Of a stretch of DNA of 39,503 nucleotides, positions 8,514 through 17,242 are shown one piece after another. The notes under the pieces are model-generated. The model saw only the letters and a program-made list of their open reading frames with translations, was not told the origin of the DNA and made no database searches. Position 1 is the stretch's first letter; each line of letters begins with the position of its first letter. The translations under genes and the position numbers were made by a program. The DNA is from Atopobiaceae bacterium (GTDB lineage: Bacteria; Actinomycetota; Coriobacteriia; Coriobacteriales; Atopobiaceae). Where the stretch lies: positions 1 to 39,503 of the forward strand of contig JAFWMH010000050.1 of NCBI GenBank assembly GCA_017510785.1, given 5' to 3'.

Positions 8514-9983
8514 ATGTCCACCGGCGAAATCGCAGAGAAGCCTGTAAGCAATCGCACGAAGATTATTTGCACCATGGGTCCGTCCACCGAGGACGACGAG
8601 GTACTCGCGCAGATGTTGCAGGCGGGCATGAACGTTGCCCGCCTGAATTTCTCGCACGGTGACCACGAGTATCATCGGCGAAACATCGAGCGCGTACGGC
8701 GCATCGCCAAGGAACTGGGCCGAAGCGTTGCGGTGCTCGCCGACACGCGCGGTCCCGAAATCCGTTGTGGCCTCAATCGCAATCACGAAACCGTAACGCT
8801 GCCCACCGGAGATAGCGTCACGCTTACTACGCGCGACGTCGAGGGGACGAGCGAGGTGCTGCACATTAGCTACGGCGGTTTGCCGGCTGCCGTTACGGAG
8901 GGAACACGCATCTTCATTAATGACGGTCTCATCGAGCTCGTAGTTGAGTCCACGACTGCCACCGACATCAATTGTCGCATTGTTAACGGAGGCCGCATCG
9001 GAGAGCGGAAGGGCATCAACGTACCAAACGTTAAAACTTCCATGCCCGCCATCACCGAGCAGGATCGTCTCGACATCCAATTTGCATGCGAGATGAAGGT
9101 CGATGCAATTGCGGCTTCGTTCGTGTGCGACGCCAACGCGGTGCGCAAAATTAAGGAGCTGTGTCGCAGGTTCGGCGCACCCGACACGCCCGTGTTTGCA
9201 AAGATTGAAGCCGCGCTTTCGATTACGAACTTCGAATCGATTCTCGACGCCGCAGACGGCATAATGGTGGCACGCGGCGACCTCGGCATCGAGATACCCC
9301 CGGCTGAGGTGCCGTATGCGCAAAAGAAGATAATTGAAAAGTGCAACCAAATGTACAAGCCCGTGATTACCGCCACGCAAATGCTTGAGTCCATGGTGCA
9401 CAATCCGCGACCGACACGCGCGGAGGTTACCGACGTTGCGAGTGCCATTTCCGACGGAACCGACTGCGTTATGCTGAGCGGCGAAACAGCAGCTGGCGAC
9501 TTCCCCGTAGCTGCGGTGCGCATGATGGCCGAGGTGTGTAAGCAGGTCGAGAGGCACCTGCCCGAGCGGCATACGTATTACGCGCCTCAGGATCTTAGCA
9601 ACGTGGGCAGCGCCACAAGCTTCGCGGCTGTCGAGACCGCCCAGCGCGTGGGTGCTGTCGCCATCTTGTGTCCCACGCAAACGGGCAGAACAGCACGTAC
9701 CATGTGCGTGTTCCGGCCGCAGCAGCCAATAATCGCAACGACGCCATCGGAGCGAACCGCAACACGCACGAACTTCTATTGGGGCGTGGTGGGCATAGTC
9801 GCGCCCGAGGAAGCCACGCTCGCGGCCACCTGCTACGGCGCGCTGCAGGCCGCGCGCGATGCGGAATTGGTGCAAACGGACGACATCGTGGTGATTACTG
9901 CCGGCGACCCGCTCCTCTCTCCGCTCAGTGGCGCCGCGTACGAGGTGCCAACCAACGTATGCATGGTCGCGCAAGCGGTGTGA
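8514..9983 (+). CDS. pyk: Pyruvate kinase
   Basis: Last step of glycolysis: phosphoenolpyruvate plus ADP gives pyruvate plus ATP in the cytoplasm. The 489-residue protein has all family signatures in order: RTKIICTMGPST near the N-terminus, LADTRGPEIR (ATP/metal site region), the active-site stretch FAKIEAALSI at about residue 230, VARGDLGIE at about 252, TATQMLESM at about 287, and DCVMLSGETAAGDFP. A C-terminal regulatory domain follows (TGRTARTMCVFRPQQPIIA). The frame extends upstream to 8385, but the ATG at 8514 has AGAGGAGAG six bases upstream and is the likely start. A -10-like TATGAT at 8481-8486 precedes it, without a recognisable -35. The gene is divergent from metH. Confidence 0.96.
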   Translation: MSTGEIAEKPVSNRTKIICTMGPSTEDDEVLAQMLQAGMNVARLNFSHGDHEYHRRNIERVRRIAKELGRSVAVLADTRGPEIRCGLNRNHETVTLPTGDSVTLTTRDVEGTSEVLHISYGGLPAAVTEGTRIFINDGLIELVVESTTATDINCRIVNGGRIGERKGINVPNVKTSMPAITEQDRLDIQFACEMKVDAIAASFVCDANAVRKIKELCRRFGAPDTPVFAKIEAALSITNFESILDAADGIMVARGDLGIEIPPAEVPYAQKKIIEKCNQMYKPVITATQMLESMVHNPRPTRAEVTDVASAISDGTDCVMLSGETAAGDFPVAAVRMMAEVCKQVERHLPERHTYYAPQDLSNVGSATSFAAVETAQRVGAVAILCPTQTGRTARTMCVFRPQQPIIATTPSERTATRTNFYWGVVGIVAPEEATLAATCYGALQAARDAELVQTDDIVVITAGDPLLSPLSGAAYEVPTNVCMVAQAV

Positions 9984-10348
9984 GAAGGCACGACGTAACG
10001 GCTAGCCGGGGCGCGACGTAACGGCCAACGCTACGGCCAGCCGGGGCGGGACGTGCGAGTTCGAGCCATTCTCGGTTCGCGCTCTCGCAGGGTTATCCGA
10101 AGCGAGCGAGGATCACGCCAAAGCAAGCCAGAACTACGGGCGTTGGGACTTGTTGGAAGTCGCAACGCCCGTCGTCGAGAACGCGAGGCTTCGCATGGCC
10201 GGGGCGGACCGACGTCGCAGGCGCCGAACTTGCAACGTGCGGCTACACATGGGCGAGAGCGGACCGACGACCACAGGCGCATCAGCCTCGCTGTAATCCT
10301 CTTCACATGAGAAGATCACGCGACACGAACAGTCGGTAAGGAGCAAAG
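9984..10348. other. Intergenic region with degenerate GC-rich repeats and a hairpin
   Basis: These 365 bases carry no credible gene. Two near-copies of CGACGTAACGGC followed by AGCCGGGGCG occur at 9991-10058, the second with a 12-base insertion. GCGGACCGACG occurs twice, near 10205 and 10259. A hairpin at 10137-10171 (CGGGCGTT...AACGCCCG, 15 bp with one mismatch and a 5-base loop) could end pyk transcription, but it has no T-run and lies 150 bases downstream of the stop. Confidence 0.55.
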
Positions 10349-10966
10349 TTGAAGTCGAATCGCTGGAATTGGGACCGCATGGCGGCACGTTTGCGACCGA
10401 ATAACCTGCATCGCGAGTTGCTCGTGCGAGCAGCCAAGATTCGCAGGGCAGGAGATACTTCCCTCACTGCCGTCGACGCCACTGCTGGCCTTGGTGAAGA
10501 TGCACTGTTGCTTGCGGCGGCGGGATTCAACGTAACCCTGTTCGAACGCGATGCCACGATTGCCGAGCTCTTGCAGGGCGCTTTGCAAGAGGCACTTGTC
10601 TCATCCAACAAGCGCCTTTCCGAGACTGCCGCCCGCATGCACCTTATCACATGTGACGCGACTGAGGCGTTAACGCAGCTCCAAACGGTCGCTGGCCTCA
10701 CGTCGCCTCCCGATGTGGTGTATTTGGATCCGATGTTTCCCGCAAAACGGAAGAACGCGGCCACGAACAAGAAGATGCAGCTGTTTCGCTCTCTTGAACA
10801 GCCCGTCTCCGACGAGGAGGCCGCAAAGCTGCTAGCTGCTGCAATCGCCGCCGGCCCGCGCAAAATTGTTGTAAAACGACCGCTTAAGGGCCCACACCTT
10901 GCCGGGGTCCGCCCAAGCCACTCGCTTTCGGGCAAGGTAGTACGTTACGACGTCATCGTGCCGTAG
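10349..10966 (+). CDS. rsmJ: 16S rRNA (guanine1516-N2)-methyltransferase RsmJ-like protein
   Basis: An S-adenosylmethionine methyltransferase of the RsmJ (YhiQ) family, which modifies guanine 1516 of 16S rRNA. The AdoMet-binding motif is AVDATAGLGEDALLLAAAGF (about 41-60), and the catalytic motif is VVYLDPMFPAKRK (about 123-135), followed by the characteristic KKMQLFRSL. At 205 residues it is shorter than E. coli RsmJ (250), mainly at the N-terminus. I chose the TTG at 10349 because AAGGAG lies five bases upstream; the next in-frame ATG at 10379 has no such site. It stands alone and converges on the following leftward operon. The family assignment rests on motif memory rather than a search. 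Confidence 0.85.
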   Translation: MKSNRWNWDRMAARLRPNNLHRELLVRAAKIRRAGDTSLTAVDATAGLGEDALLLAAAGFNVTLFERDATIAELLQGALQEALVSSNKRLSETAARMHLITCDATEALTQLQTVAGLTSPPDVVYLDPMFPAKRKNAATNKKMQLFRSLEQPVSDEEAAKLLAAAIAAGPRKIVVKRPLKGPHLAGVRPSHSLSGKVVRYDVIVP

Positions 10967-10995
10967 CATGGTTGGGCATGGTTTGGCATGGTTGG
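10966..10995. repeat. 3 x 10-bp tandem repeat at the end of rsmJ
   Basis: GCATGGTTGG, GCATGGTTTG and GCATGGTTGG lie head to tail, beginning at the last base of the rsmJ stop codon. The period is close to one helical turn. Function unknown; it may simply be slippage. Confidence 0.7.
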
Positions 10996-11186
10996 GCGAA
11001 ACCCTTGGCAACCGATGAGCGGCCAAGCCATAACCCCTGGGCGTGATGCGTCCTGTGTGCTGGCGGGCCGTTTAGCGCGCCTACGCGCGGAGAGCATTGG
11101 GCATCTTGAGAGCTCATATCGCATGTTGTCATCAAGGTAACTATCAAGCATGTCTACTCTCGACTGCGTACCATTCCATACGGGAA

Positions 11187-11233
11187 GCCCCGGGCAACGC
11201 ATGGTTTCATCGAAATCTTGCGTTGCCCGGGGC
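11187..11233. terminator. Long hairpin between convergent genes (possible bidirectional terminator)
   Basis: GCCCCGGGCAACGCA (11187-11201) pairs perfectly with TGCGTTGCCCGGGGC (11219-11233): 15 bp around a 17-base loop that itself contains TTTC/GAAA. It lies between rsmJ and the convergent membrane-protein operon. There is no T-run on either side, so termination is inferred from position. The rest of 10996-11334 holds no credible gene; a weaker GACGCC/GGCGTC pair sits near 11300 next to the stop of the leftward gene. Confidence 0.5.
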
Positions 11234-11334
11234 ATTTGGAACGGCCAGTATACTAATTACACTTTTGACCAACTCGTGTCATACCGTACGCCGCGACGCC
11301 AAGCCACCAAGCTAGGCGTCTGCGTCACACATTC

Positions 11335-14300
11335 CTAGATGTAGTCCGTCTCGTCGTAACCGTAGCCGTACTCGTCGTAGTCCTCGGTATCGGTGGTTGT
11401 GCCTGTACCGTCGGCCGTGGTTCCGTTGGTCGTAGTCGTACCAGCAGTCGTACCGGTTCCGTTAGTCGTCGTTCCCGTCGTCGTACCGGCGGTCGCTCCG
11501 GTTCCGTTGGTCGTGGTCGTCCCGGCCGTCGCGCCTGTCCCGTTGGTTGTTGCACCCGTTCCAGTCGCCGTGCCAGCAGCGGTACCGTTAGTTGCGGTGG
11601 CGCCAGTCGTCGTACCAGCAGTCGTACCAGTCCCGGTGGTCGCGCCCGTCGTCACGCCGGAAGTCGCGTCTGTCTCGTTAGTCGCGTTTGTCTCCGCGGC
11701 AGTCCCGGTCGCACTATTCGTCGCACCGGAGGTCGTCGAAACAGTCGTCGCTCCCGCCGCACCGGCAGCAACGCCCGCTTCGCCCGCGCTCGTTATGGCC
11801 TGCATGTTGACCAAATACCAGCCCGGCGTGCTAACGGAGTTGTTATCGACGTATGCAAAAATCATCGTGTTGGCGAATTCGTCGGTACGCTCCTCACCAG
11901 AGCTCAGCACCATGTTCTTGTTGAGTCGCACATCGCACGAGAAGAGCGAGTCGTTGTACATAATGCAGTTAGTAACCGACTCATTGCTGAAGCCGGTAAA
12001 GGAGTGGCTCCACACAAAGGTGATGTCGATGCTGTTCACGAACTCAGTCGCCTGGTTGTAGAGCTCCGACCCCGGAATAAGGTACTGCGTTACTTGGTCG
12101 ACGCCACCACCGAGATCGTTTGTCATAAGCAAGCTCCACGTTTCGGCAACCGTGAGCGGATCGATTGGCAACTGCGATGCCTCGCGATTGGGGGTTGCCA
12201 ACGTTGCCGCCGCAAAGCCATTCTCGGTACGGTTGAGCGCAATCGGCGTGCCATCGGCGTTGCTCGCAGCAACCTCAGGTTCGCTCACAAGACCAGAAAC
12301 TCTATACGTGGCCGCCTCGGGCACAGGCACGAACTGCGAAGCATACTCGAACCCAGGCATCGGTGCAGAGGCCGTCGCGGTTCCAGTGGTAGCAAGTTGC
12401 TTTCCGTTAACGGTAACGCCAGCGGTTTCGGGCACCGAAACGTCGAACGCAAGACCCTCGTCTACCTTTGCGGACTCGCTCGCGGGCACATTCGGAGAAT
12501 GCAAAATCGCACGCGCTACTTCCCAGTCGGTAATCGTAAGAAGGCCAAGTCGCACATAGCTGGCCGTAGGAACGAGGTGCACCGTAAGGTATGGCGCATC
12601 ATCGGCATAGATAGTATATATAGGTGCGTTGGTATCGAAAGCAATGCCGCCTTCTTCCACGCGGTAGTTCGCACGCCCGACGCCTTGGTCGAACTTGGCG
12701 TCAAGCGCCTCGATTGAGTCGTACTCGCCAATGTTGTCCTCGCGAATGCACTGATCACGACGTGCAGCGGCTGCATTTCCACCCGCCTTAAGGTCGTTGA
12801 CAAAAGCATCGATGTAGGACTGCGGCTGCGCGTTTTCGTAGCGCACGAGGCTATCGTACGTATAAAGGCCCGCGCCTACGGCAAGACCAACGAGCACAGC
12901 CACAAGAATCGCATAGAAAAGCCAAAACACCGGGAAGCGACGCGACTTGCGCGGTGCCTCGTCGACACGATGCCTCGGCGGCTGTTGCTGCGCAGGAACA
13001 CGGCCGGCAGAGCGTCGGCGCGGACGGCGGCGCGGACGATCGTCGGAATCGTAGGGATTGTCTTCGAGCAATGCGTCGTCGTAGTCAAGCTCGTCGGCAT
13101 ATTGGTCAGCAGGCTCACCATACGGATTTTCGTCGCGCACGCTATCGTCGCGCACTCGCTCGTCGCGCGACGCGCCTGCGGCACGACTCTCCTCGGGCCG
13201 ATCGATTTCGGCCGGCTGCGGTCGCCGTTGCGGAACACGGCGCTCGGGCGCGGGCACCGCCTCGGGATTCACCGCGCGCCGTGGCTCCTGCCTGGTCGCA
13301 GTTGAGTCCGCAGCTTCCGCATTGCGCGCATCCGTCTCGACAGTGTCCTCGTCCTCGAGCAACTCATCCTCAGGCATCGGCTCTATGTCGTCCGTCGCAC
13401 GGGCCTTCATCATCGAACGCAGCCTCCCAAACAAGCCAGGTTTTTTAGATACGGGCTCACTTTTAGAGTCCTGAGCGGACTCTTTCTCATCAGCAGACGC
13501 GCCAGCAGTTTCGCGCTGTTGTGCGTCACTCGGTTTAATAACCGTAAGGGGCTCTGGTTCCACTCCAGCGGAATGGGCAACTTGAGGCTCAGCGGTCGGC
13601 TCGGCCATCGGCTCGACTCTTGCGCCCGACGTCTTTGCCGCAGCTACCGCACCATCTGCCGCCACCGTGCCGGCCGCCGCCACCGTGCCAGCTGCTGCCG
13701 AGCCGGCAACGGTCGCCTTCATAAACTCGGGCACCGCCGGTTCGGACGCCGACGCAGGCGCAGCCATCTCCTGACTGGCTTGCTGCGCACCCGACTCACG
13801 CGCATCGGGGGAGACAAAACCTCGATCCTCGGCCGCGCGACGCTCGGCGCTTCGGGCCCCAACAGCGCGGGAATCGGCGCCTTGGAACTCTTCCGCACCC
13901 TGGCGAATCGCGCCCCGCTCGACGTCGGCCGCCTCAGAAGCCGCCGGCGCAATCACTTCACGCTCATCCACAGATTCGTCGTCTCGAGCGTTAGCCTCGT
14001 CGGCAGGCTCCCACTCGGCCGCAATCCAAGGGCTTTCGTCGAATGGCGCGTCGGCCGCAGCATCGGCCTCTTCGCGCATCGGCATGGGCGCAGGCTCGCG
14101 CTCCGGCACAGGCTCTGGGCGCCTCCTGACTTGTCGACCGTAGTTCTCCTCCGCAAGATCATCGTTTTGCACGGGCAGCGCACGCGTCGACACCACGGGC
14201 ACAACGCCTACGTTGGCATCGCTCGTCTGACGAGCCTCCTGCTCGCGACGCTCCTCCTGCGCCTGACGTACCTCTTGCGCCCTCCTGGCACGAGCACGCC

Positions 14301-14568
14301 GCTGAGCACGCGCACGCCGCTGGGCATCAGTTTCCTGAGGCTCCTCATCCTCAGCGACAATCGTCCTCATGCGTGTTTCCGTAGGAACCGCCTGCTCGGC
14401 AGTGCGCCGACGCGTCGCGCGCCTTTGAGGCAAACGTCCGGTACCTTCTTCGCTTTCGTCCACATACGCAGCTGGCGCATCCGGTGTGCTTCTCTCTGCG
14501 ACAAAACCGTCCGCGTTTGCGGACTCCGCCGCCTCGCGAACAGCCTCGTTTTTCTCTTCGAGCGTCAT
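11335..14568 (-). CDS. Very large, mostly disordered single-span membrane protein with Thr/Gly repeat tail
   Basis: 1077 residues. Residues about 1-545 are low-complexity Ala/Glu/Arg/Pro sequence with many RR and acidic runs, probably disordered and cytoplasmic. One membrane span follows at about 547-571 (VFWLFYAILVAVLVGLAVGA). The outside part (about 572-920) looks folded; parts resemble extracytoplasmic domains of Gram-positive anchored proteins, but I recognise no family. It ends in about 100 residues of Thr/Gly/Asn/Ala repeats (units such as TTNGTGATAGTT) and an acidic, Tyr-rich end (DYDEYGYGYDETDYI). The ATG at 14568 is eight bases after the upstream stop and has GAGGTG before it, so it is translationally coupled to the phosphodiester glycosidase-like gene. 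The Thr-rich tail could be glycosylated or span the wall. Function unknown. Confidence 0.8.
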   Translation of the reverse strand: MTLEEKNEAVREAAESANADGFVAERSTPDAPAAYVDESEEGTGRLPQRRATRRRTAEQAVPTETRMRTIVAEDEEPQETDAQRRARAQRRARARRAQEVRQAQEERREQEARQTSDANVGVVPVVSTRALPVQNDDLAEENYGRQVRRRPEPVPEREPAPMPMREEADAAADAPFDESPWIAAEWEPADEANARDDESVDEREVIAPAASEAADVERGAIRQGAEEFQGADSRAVGARSAERRAAEDRGFVSPDARESGAQQASQEMAAPASASEPAVPEFMKATVAGSAAAGTVAAAGTVAADGAVAAAKTSGARVEPMAEPTAEPQVAHSAGVEPEPLTVIKPSDAQQRETAGASADEKESAQDSKSEPVSKKPGLFGRLRSMMKARATDDIEPMPEDELLEDEDTVETDARNAEAADSTATRQEPRRAVNPEAVPAPERRVPQRRPQPAEIDRPEESRAAGASRDERVRDDSVRDENPYGEPADQYADELDYDDALLEDNPYDSDDRPRRRPRRRSAGRVPAQQQPPRHRVDEAPRKSRRFPVFWLFYAILVAVLVGLAVGAGLYTYDSLVRYENAQPQSYIDAFVNDLKAGGNAAAARRDQCIREDNIGEYDSIEALDAKFDQGVGRANYRVEEGGIAFDTNAPIYTIYADDAPYLTVHLVPTASYVRLGLLTITDWEVARAILHSPNVPASESAKVDEGLAFDVSVPETAGVTVNGKQLATTGTATASAPMPGFEYASQFVPVPEAATYRVSGLVSEPEVAASNADGTPIALNRTENGFAAATLATPNREASQLPIDPLTVAETWSLLMTNDLGGGVDQVTQYLIPGSELYNQATEFVNSIDITFVWSHSFTGFSNESVTNCIMYNDSLFSCDVRLNKNMVLSSGEERTDEFANTMIFAYVDNNSVSTPGWYLVNMQAITSAGEAGVAAGAAGATTVSTTSGATNSATGTAAETNATNETDATSGVTTGATTGTGTTAGTTTGATATNGTAAGTATGTGATTNGTGATAGTTTTNGTGATAGTTTGTTTNGTGTTAGTTTTNGTTADGTGTTTDTEDYDEYGYGYDETDYI

Positions 14569-14575
14569 GGAGTCA

Positions 14576-15676
14576 TCACCTCGCATCAACAACAAGCGCC
14601 GTGGGCATGAGCCATGAACCGTTGGCGTACATCAGCGTTACGCTCGTCATTTCGTAGTGACCGTCGTACCACATGCTCGAGGAGCTACCGCCGTCGAGGT
14701 TGGCGGCGTTCACCGCGCCGTTCTCCATCATAATGTTAATGAGGTCGGACGCCGTGGCGCCAAGGTGTCCGCTTGCACCACGGCCATCGGTTACCAGCAG
14801 CAGCACTGCACCGTCGGCGCGCTGGCCAACCACCGTACGGGGATTGGCGCCGGAACCAAGGCCGCCCAGCTCGCGCGGCTGGCCGTTAATCACAAGCGGC
14901 ACGAAATGGTTGTTGGCGTCGGACGCCTCGTCTTGGAAGCAAATCGCGTCGCGAATGTGCCTCTCCTGAACGGTGGCACGGATTTCGTCCTCGCCCATCT
15001 CGTGGATGTCGATGATGTTGAGCAGATTGTTGTCGTCGAATCCGATGAGGAACAGGCCTTCCTCGTCGTAGATGTCCATGCACAGTATTTCGTGGTCCTT
15101 CACCACGACGCCGCGCGGTGCGCCGCCCGTACCAGTAATATTGGCGTACAGGCCACCATTGATACCGGCGATGCCGTTGTTTTGCGTAACGATCTCGTCG
15201 AGGTTCCAGCTGTCGCCAAATGGCACGGAACCGGCAATCCTAACGCGCGACGGGTCGTTAACGATCATGAGCTTGGCAAAGTACGTACGACCCGAAATCT
15301 CTTTTATTTCGATGCCGTTCATATCGAGCGCAGCGGCCTCCTCGCCAGTTTGGCTTGCGTCGACCAGTGACGCGTCGAGGACGCTCGTATCCATCGATTG
15401 CATGGAAGTGCGGTTAACGATTTCGTTGATTTCCTCAGTCGAGAGAAAAACCCGGGGGATGAACTTGAATGAGCCGGTTTCCAGGAACGTAGTAACGGTT
15501 AGGTCACGCGCTGCCTGCGACGGTCCCTTGCAAAGCAGGAAGCACACCACGCCTAGCGCGAGCACGACTCCCAGCACGACCGTGAGCAGCACGCCCAGGG
15601 TGCGACGAATAATGCGCGCAGGACCGAGTCGTCCCTTGCGCTGCGTCGACTTCGAGTATTGTTCTTTTTTTTGCAC
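14576..15676 (-). CDS. Membrane-anchored phosphodiester glycosidase (NAGPA/DUF2233-type) protein
   Basis: 366 residues. A basic N-terminus is followed by one hydrophobic span (about 27-52, LGVLLTVVLGVVLALGVVCF), then an extracytoplasmic phosphodiester glycosidase domain (PF09992 type). Family marks are GIAGINGGLYANITGTGG, NPRTVVGQRADGAVLLLVTD and the C-terminal AANLDGGSSSSMWYDG. Relatives uncover N-acetylglucosamine phosphodiesters or act in bacterial exopolysaccharide or wall-polymer metabolism. I chose the GTG at 15676 because GGAGGGG lies about six bases upstream; the frame's first ATG (15847) would add 57 implausible residues. Codons 2-4 contain a run of eight A bases, a possible slippage site. 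It is the first gene of a two-gene operon. The substrate is unknown. Confidence 0.85.
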   Translation of the reverse strand: MQKKEQYSKSTQRKGRLGPARIIRRTLGVLLTVVLGVVLALGVVCFLLCKGPSQAARDLTVTTFLETGSFKFIPRVFLSTEEINEIVNRTSMQSMDTSVLDASLVDASQTGEEAAALDMNGIEIKEISGRTYFAKLMIVNDPSRVRIAGSVPFGDSWNLDEIVTQNNGIAGINGGLYANITGTGGAPRGVVVKDHEILCMDIYDEEGLFLIGFDDNNLLNIIDIHEMGEDEIRATVQERHIRDAICFQDEASDANNHFVPLVINGQPRELGGLGSGANPRTVVGQRADGAVLLLVTDGRGASGHLGATASDLINIMMENGAVNAANLDGGSSSSMWYDGHYEMTSVTLMYANGSWLMPTALVVDAR

Positions 15677-15941
15677 GCACACCCCTCCAAAGTTCTCAAT
15701 TTGCTGGCAGTGAATTAACAGATTACCGTATTGCGCACGCCGCGTGCACCTGCGAAATATAATTCTCACAGCGGGATAACGAATCCTGCGCATAAAGAAC
15801 GCGCGACAAGCGCTTTTCTCTACCATCCGGGGCAACATCCACCTCAAACAGCCGCTTTTGAGACAAACTCCGGAGGCTGGCCCGCCGCATCCCCAGCCCT
15901 GTGGTTTTGTAGCGCAAGCCCCGCACCAACCAACTGTCTTG

Positions 15942-15947
15942 TATAAT
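15942..15947 (+). promoter_or_regulatory. Consensus -10 box upstream of the glycosyltransferase gene
   Basis: A perfect TATAAT lies 34 bases before the GT2-GtrA start codon. No convincing -35 is found 16-19 bases upstream, so an activator or a weak -35 is likely. Confidence 0.4.
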
Positions 15948-15980
15948 GTGCGCGTTCAGTCACACGAAGAAAAGGGCCTC

Positions 15981-17036
15981 ATGAGCTGCATACCCATTAT
16001 TATTCCCGCATACGAGCCGGACGAGCGCATGATTGCGCTGTTCGAAGGTCTTGCCGAGCGCGCCATGGGCCCAGTTGTTCTTGTTGACGACGGCAGCGGC
16101 GAGGCGTATGCCGATTTGTTCGTCCGAGCACAGCAAATAATGGGCGATGCTGGCACACTGCTGGTGCACGAGGTCAATCGAGGCAAGGGCGCGGCACTCA
16201 AAACGGCTTTTTCGCATGTGCTCGAGACGTGGCCCGAGGCCATTGGCGTGGTAACTGCCGACTCCGACGGCCAGCATGTGCCCGACTGCATCGAGCGCGT
16301 TCGAGCCGCGCTCACTGCTTACAAAGATTCTCTCGTAATGGGCGTGCGCACCTTCGACGGCGACGACGTCCCGTGGAAGAGCCGCATGGGCAACAAGATA
16401 ACCTCGCACGTGTTGCTTGCACTCACGGGTCTTAGCATTAGCGACACCCAAACAGGCCTACGCGGCATCCCGCGCGACCTCCTGGAAAAGTGTCTTGATT
16501 TGCCGGGCGACCGCTTCGAATTCGAGACACAAATGCTCACGGCCGCTCAGGGCACAACACCCATCATCGAGGTACCAATCGCCACGGTTTACGACTCGAA
16601 AGAAAACCACCAAACGCACTTCAACACCGTTAAGGACTCGTGGCGCATTTATCGCACGCTGCTGCGCCAACCACTTGCGTACGCGCTCTCGTCGATTACG
16701 AGCTGCGCTACCGACCTCGCGGCGTTCGCTGTGCTGTGTCGACTGCTCGAAAATATGGACGGCTACGTAGCCATTTCCACCGTGATAGCACGTTTGATGT
16801 CGGCAACGCTCAACTATACGCTCAACTCGCGCGTCGTGTTCCGCAGCAAACGCAAGGACACCGTTTCGATTCCGCGCTACGTGGGCCTCGCCGTCGTCAT
16901 TATGGCCGCGAGCGCAACGTTCACCACGCTTGGCACTCTTGCGCTGCCCATGGTGCCAGAGGTCGCCGTTAAGGCCGTGGTCGACTGTCTTTTGTTCATT
17001 GTGAGCTACCTCGTTCAGCGTCAGTTCGTGTTTTAG
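15981..17036 (+). CDS. GT2 glycosyltransferase fused to GtrA-like membrane domain
   Basis: 351 residues. The N-terminal half (about 1-225) is a family 2 glycosyltransferase of the polyprenyl-phosphate mannosyl/glucosyltransferase type: IPIIIPAYEPDE at the start, VVLVDDGSG (33-41) and the metal-binding region TADSDGQH (92-99). The C-terminal half (about 230-351) has four hydrophobic segments of GtrA type (PF04138), with the typical NYTLNSRVVFRSKRK and ending VSYLVQRQFVF. It probably loads a sugar onto undecaprenyl phosphate and moves it across the membrane to decorate wall polymers. The ATG at 15981 has AAAGGG upstream. It is divergent from the phosphodiester glycosidase operon, suggesting shared involvement in envelope glycans, which is inference. 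Confidence 0.9.
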   Translation: MSCIPIIIPAYEPDERMIALFEGLAERAMGPVVLVDDGSGEAYADLFVRAQQIMGDAGTLLVHEVNRGKGAALKTAFSHVLETWPEAIGVVTADSDGQHVPDCIERVRAALTAYKDSLVMGVRTFDGDDVPWKSRMGNKITSHVLLALTGLSISDTQTGLRGIPRDLLEKCLDLPGDRFEFETQMLTAAQGTTPIIEVPIATVYDSKENHQTHFNTVKDSWRIYRTLLRQPLAYALSSITSCATDLAAFAVLCRLLENMDGYVAISTVIARLMSATLNYTLNSRVVFRSKRKDTVSIPRYVGLAVVIMAASATFTTLGTLALPMVPEVAVKAVVDCLLFIVSYLVQRQFVF

Positions 17037-17043
17037 TCGTTCG

Positions 17044-17073
17044 CCAAGCGGGCGTGATGGCCGCCCTTGGCAC
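17044..17073 (+). terminator. Hairpin just after the glycosyltransferase gene
   Basis: GCCAAGCGGGCG folds on GCCGCCCTTGGC within 30 bases, starting 8 bases after the stop codon, with one small bulge. No T-run follows, so this is a candidate U-less terminator only. Confidence 0.35.
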
Positions 17074-17242
17074 GCGCCCGCCTCCCAACGCATGCCCGCC
17101 TCGGCGCGTGGCACGCCGCCACCCCAGGCCGTCCTTGGCGCATGCCCGTTTTGCTTTTGTCTCCTCCTCTCGCAGCAAGTCCGCAACTCGCTTGCATCCC
17201 TGCGTGGTAACATTATGGAAAACTAGGCGAACGGGGGGTCTT

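Noticed and set aside
7968..9974. 668-residue leftward frame across metH 5' end and pyk
   Set aside because: It lies antisense to pyk and out of frame with metH. Both real genes have full family motifs.
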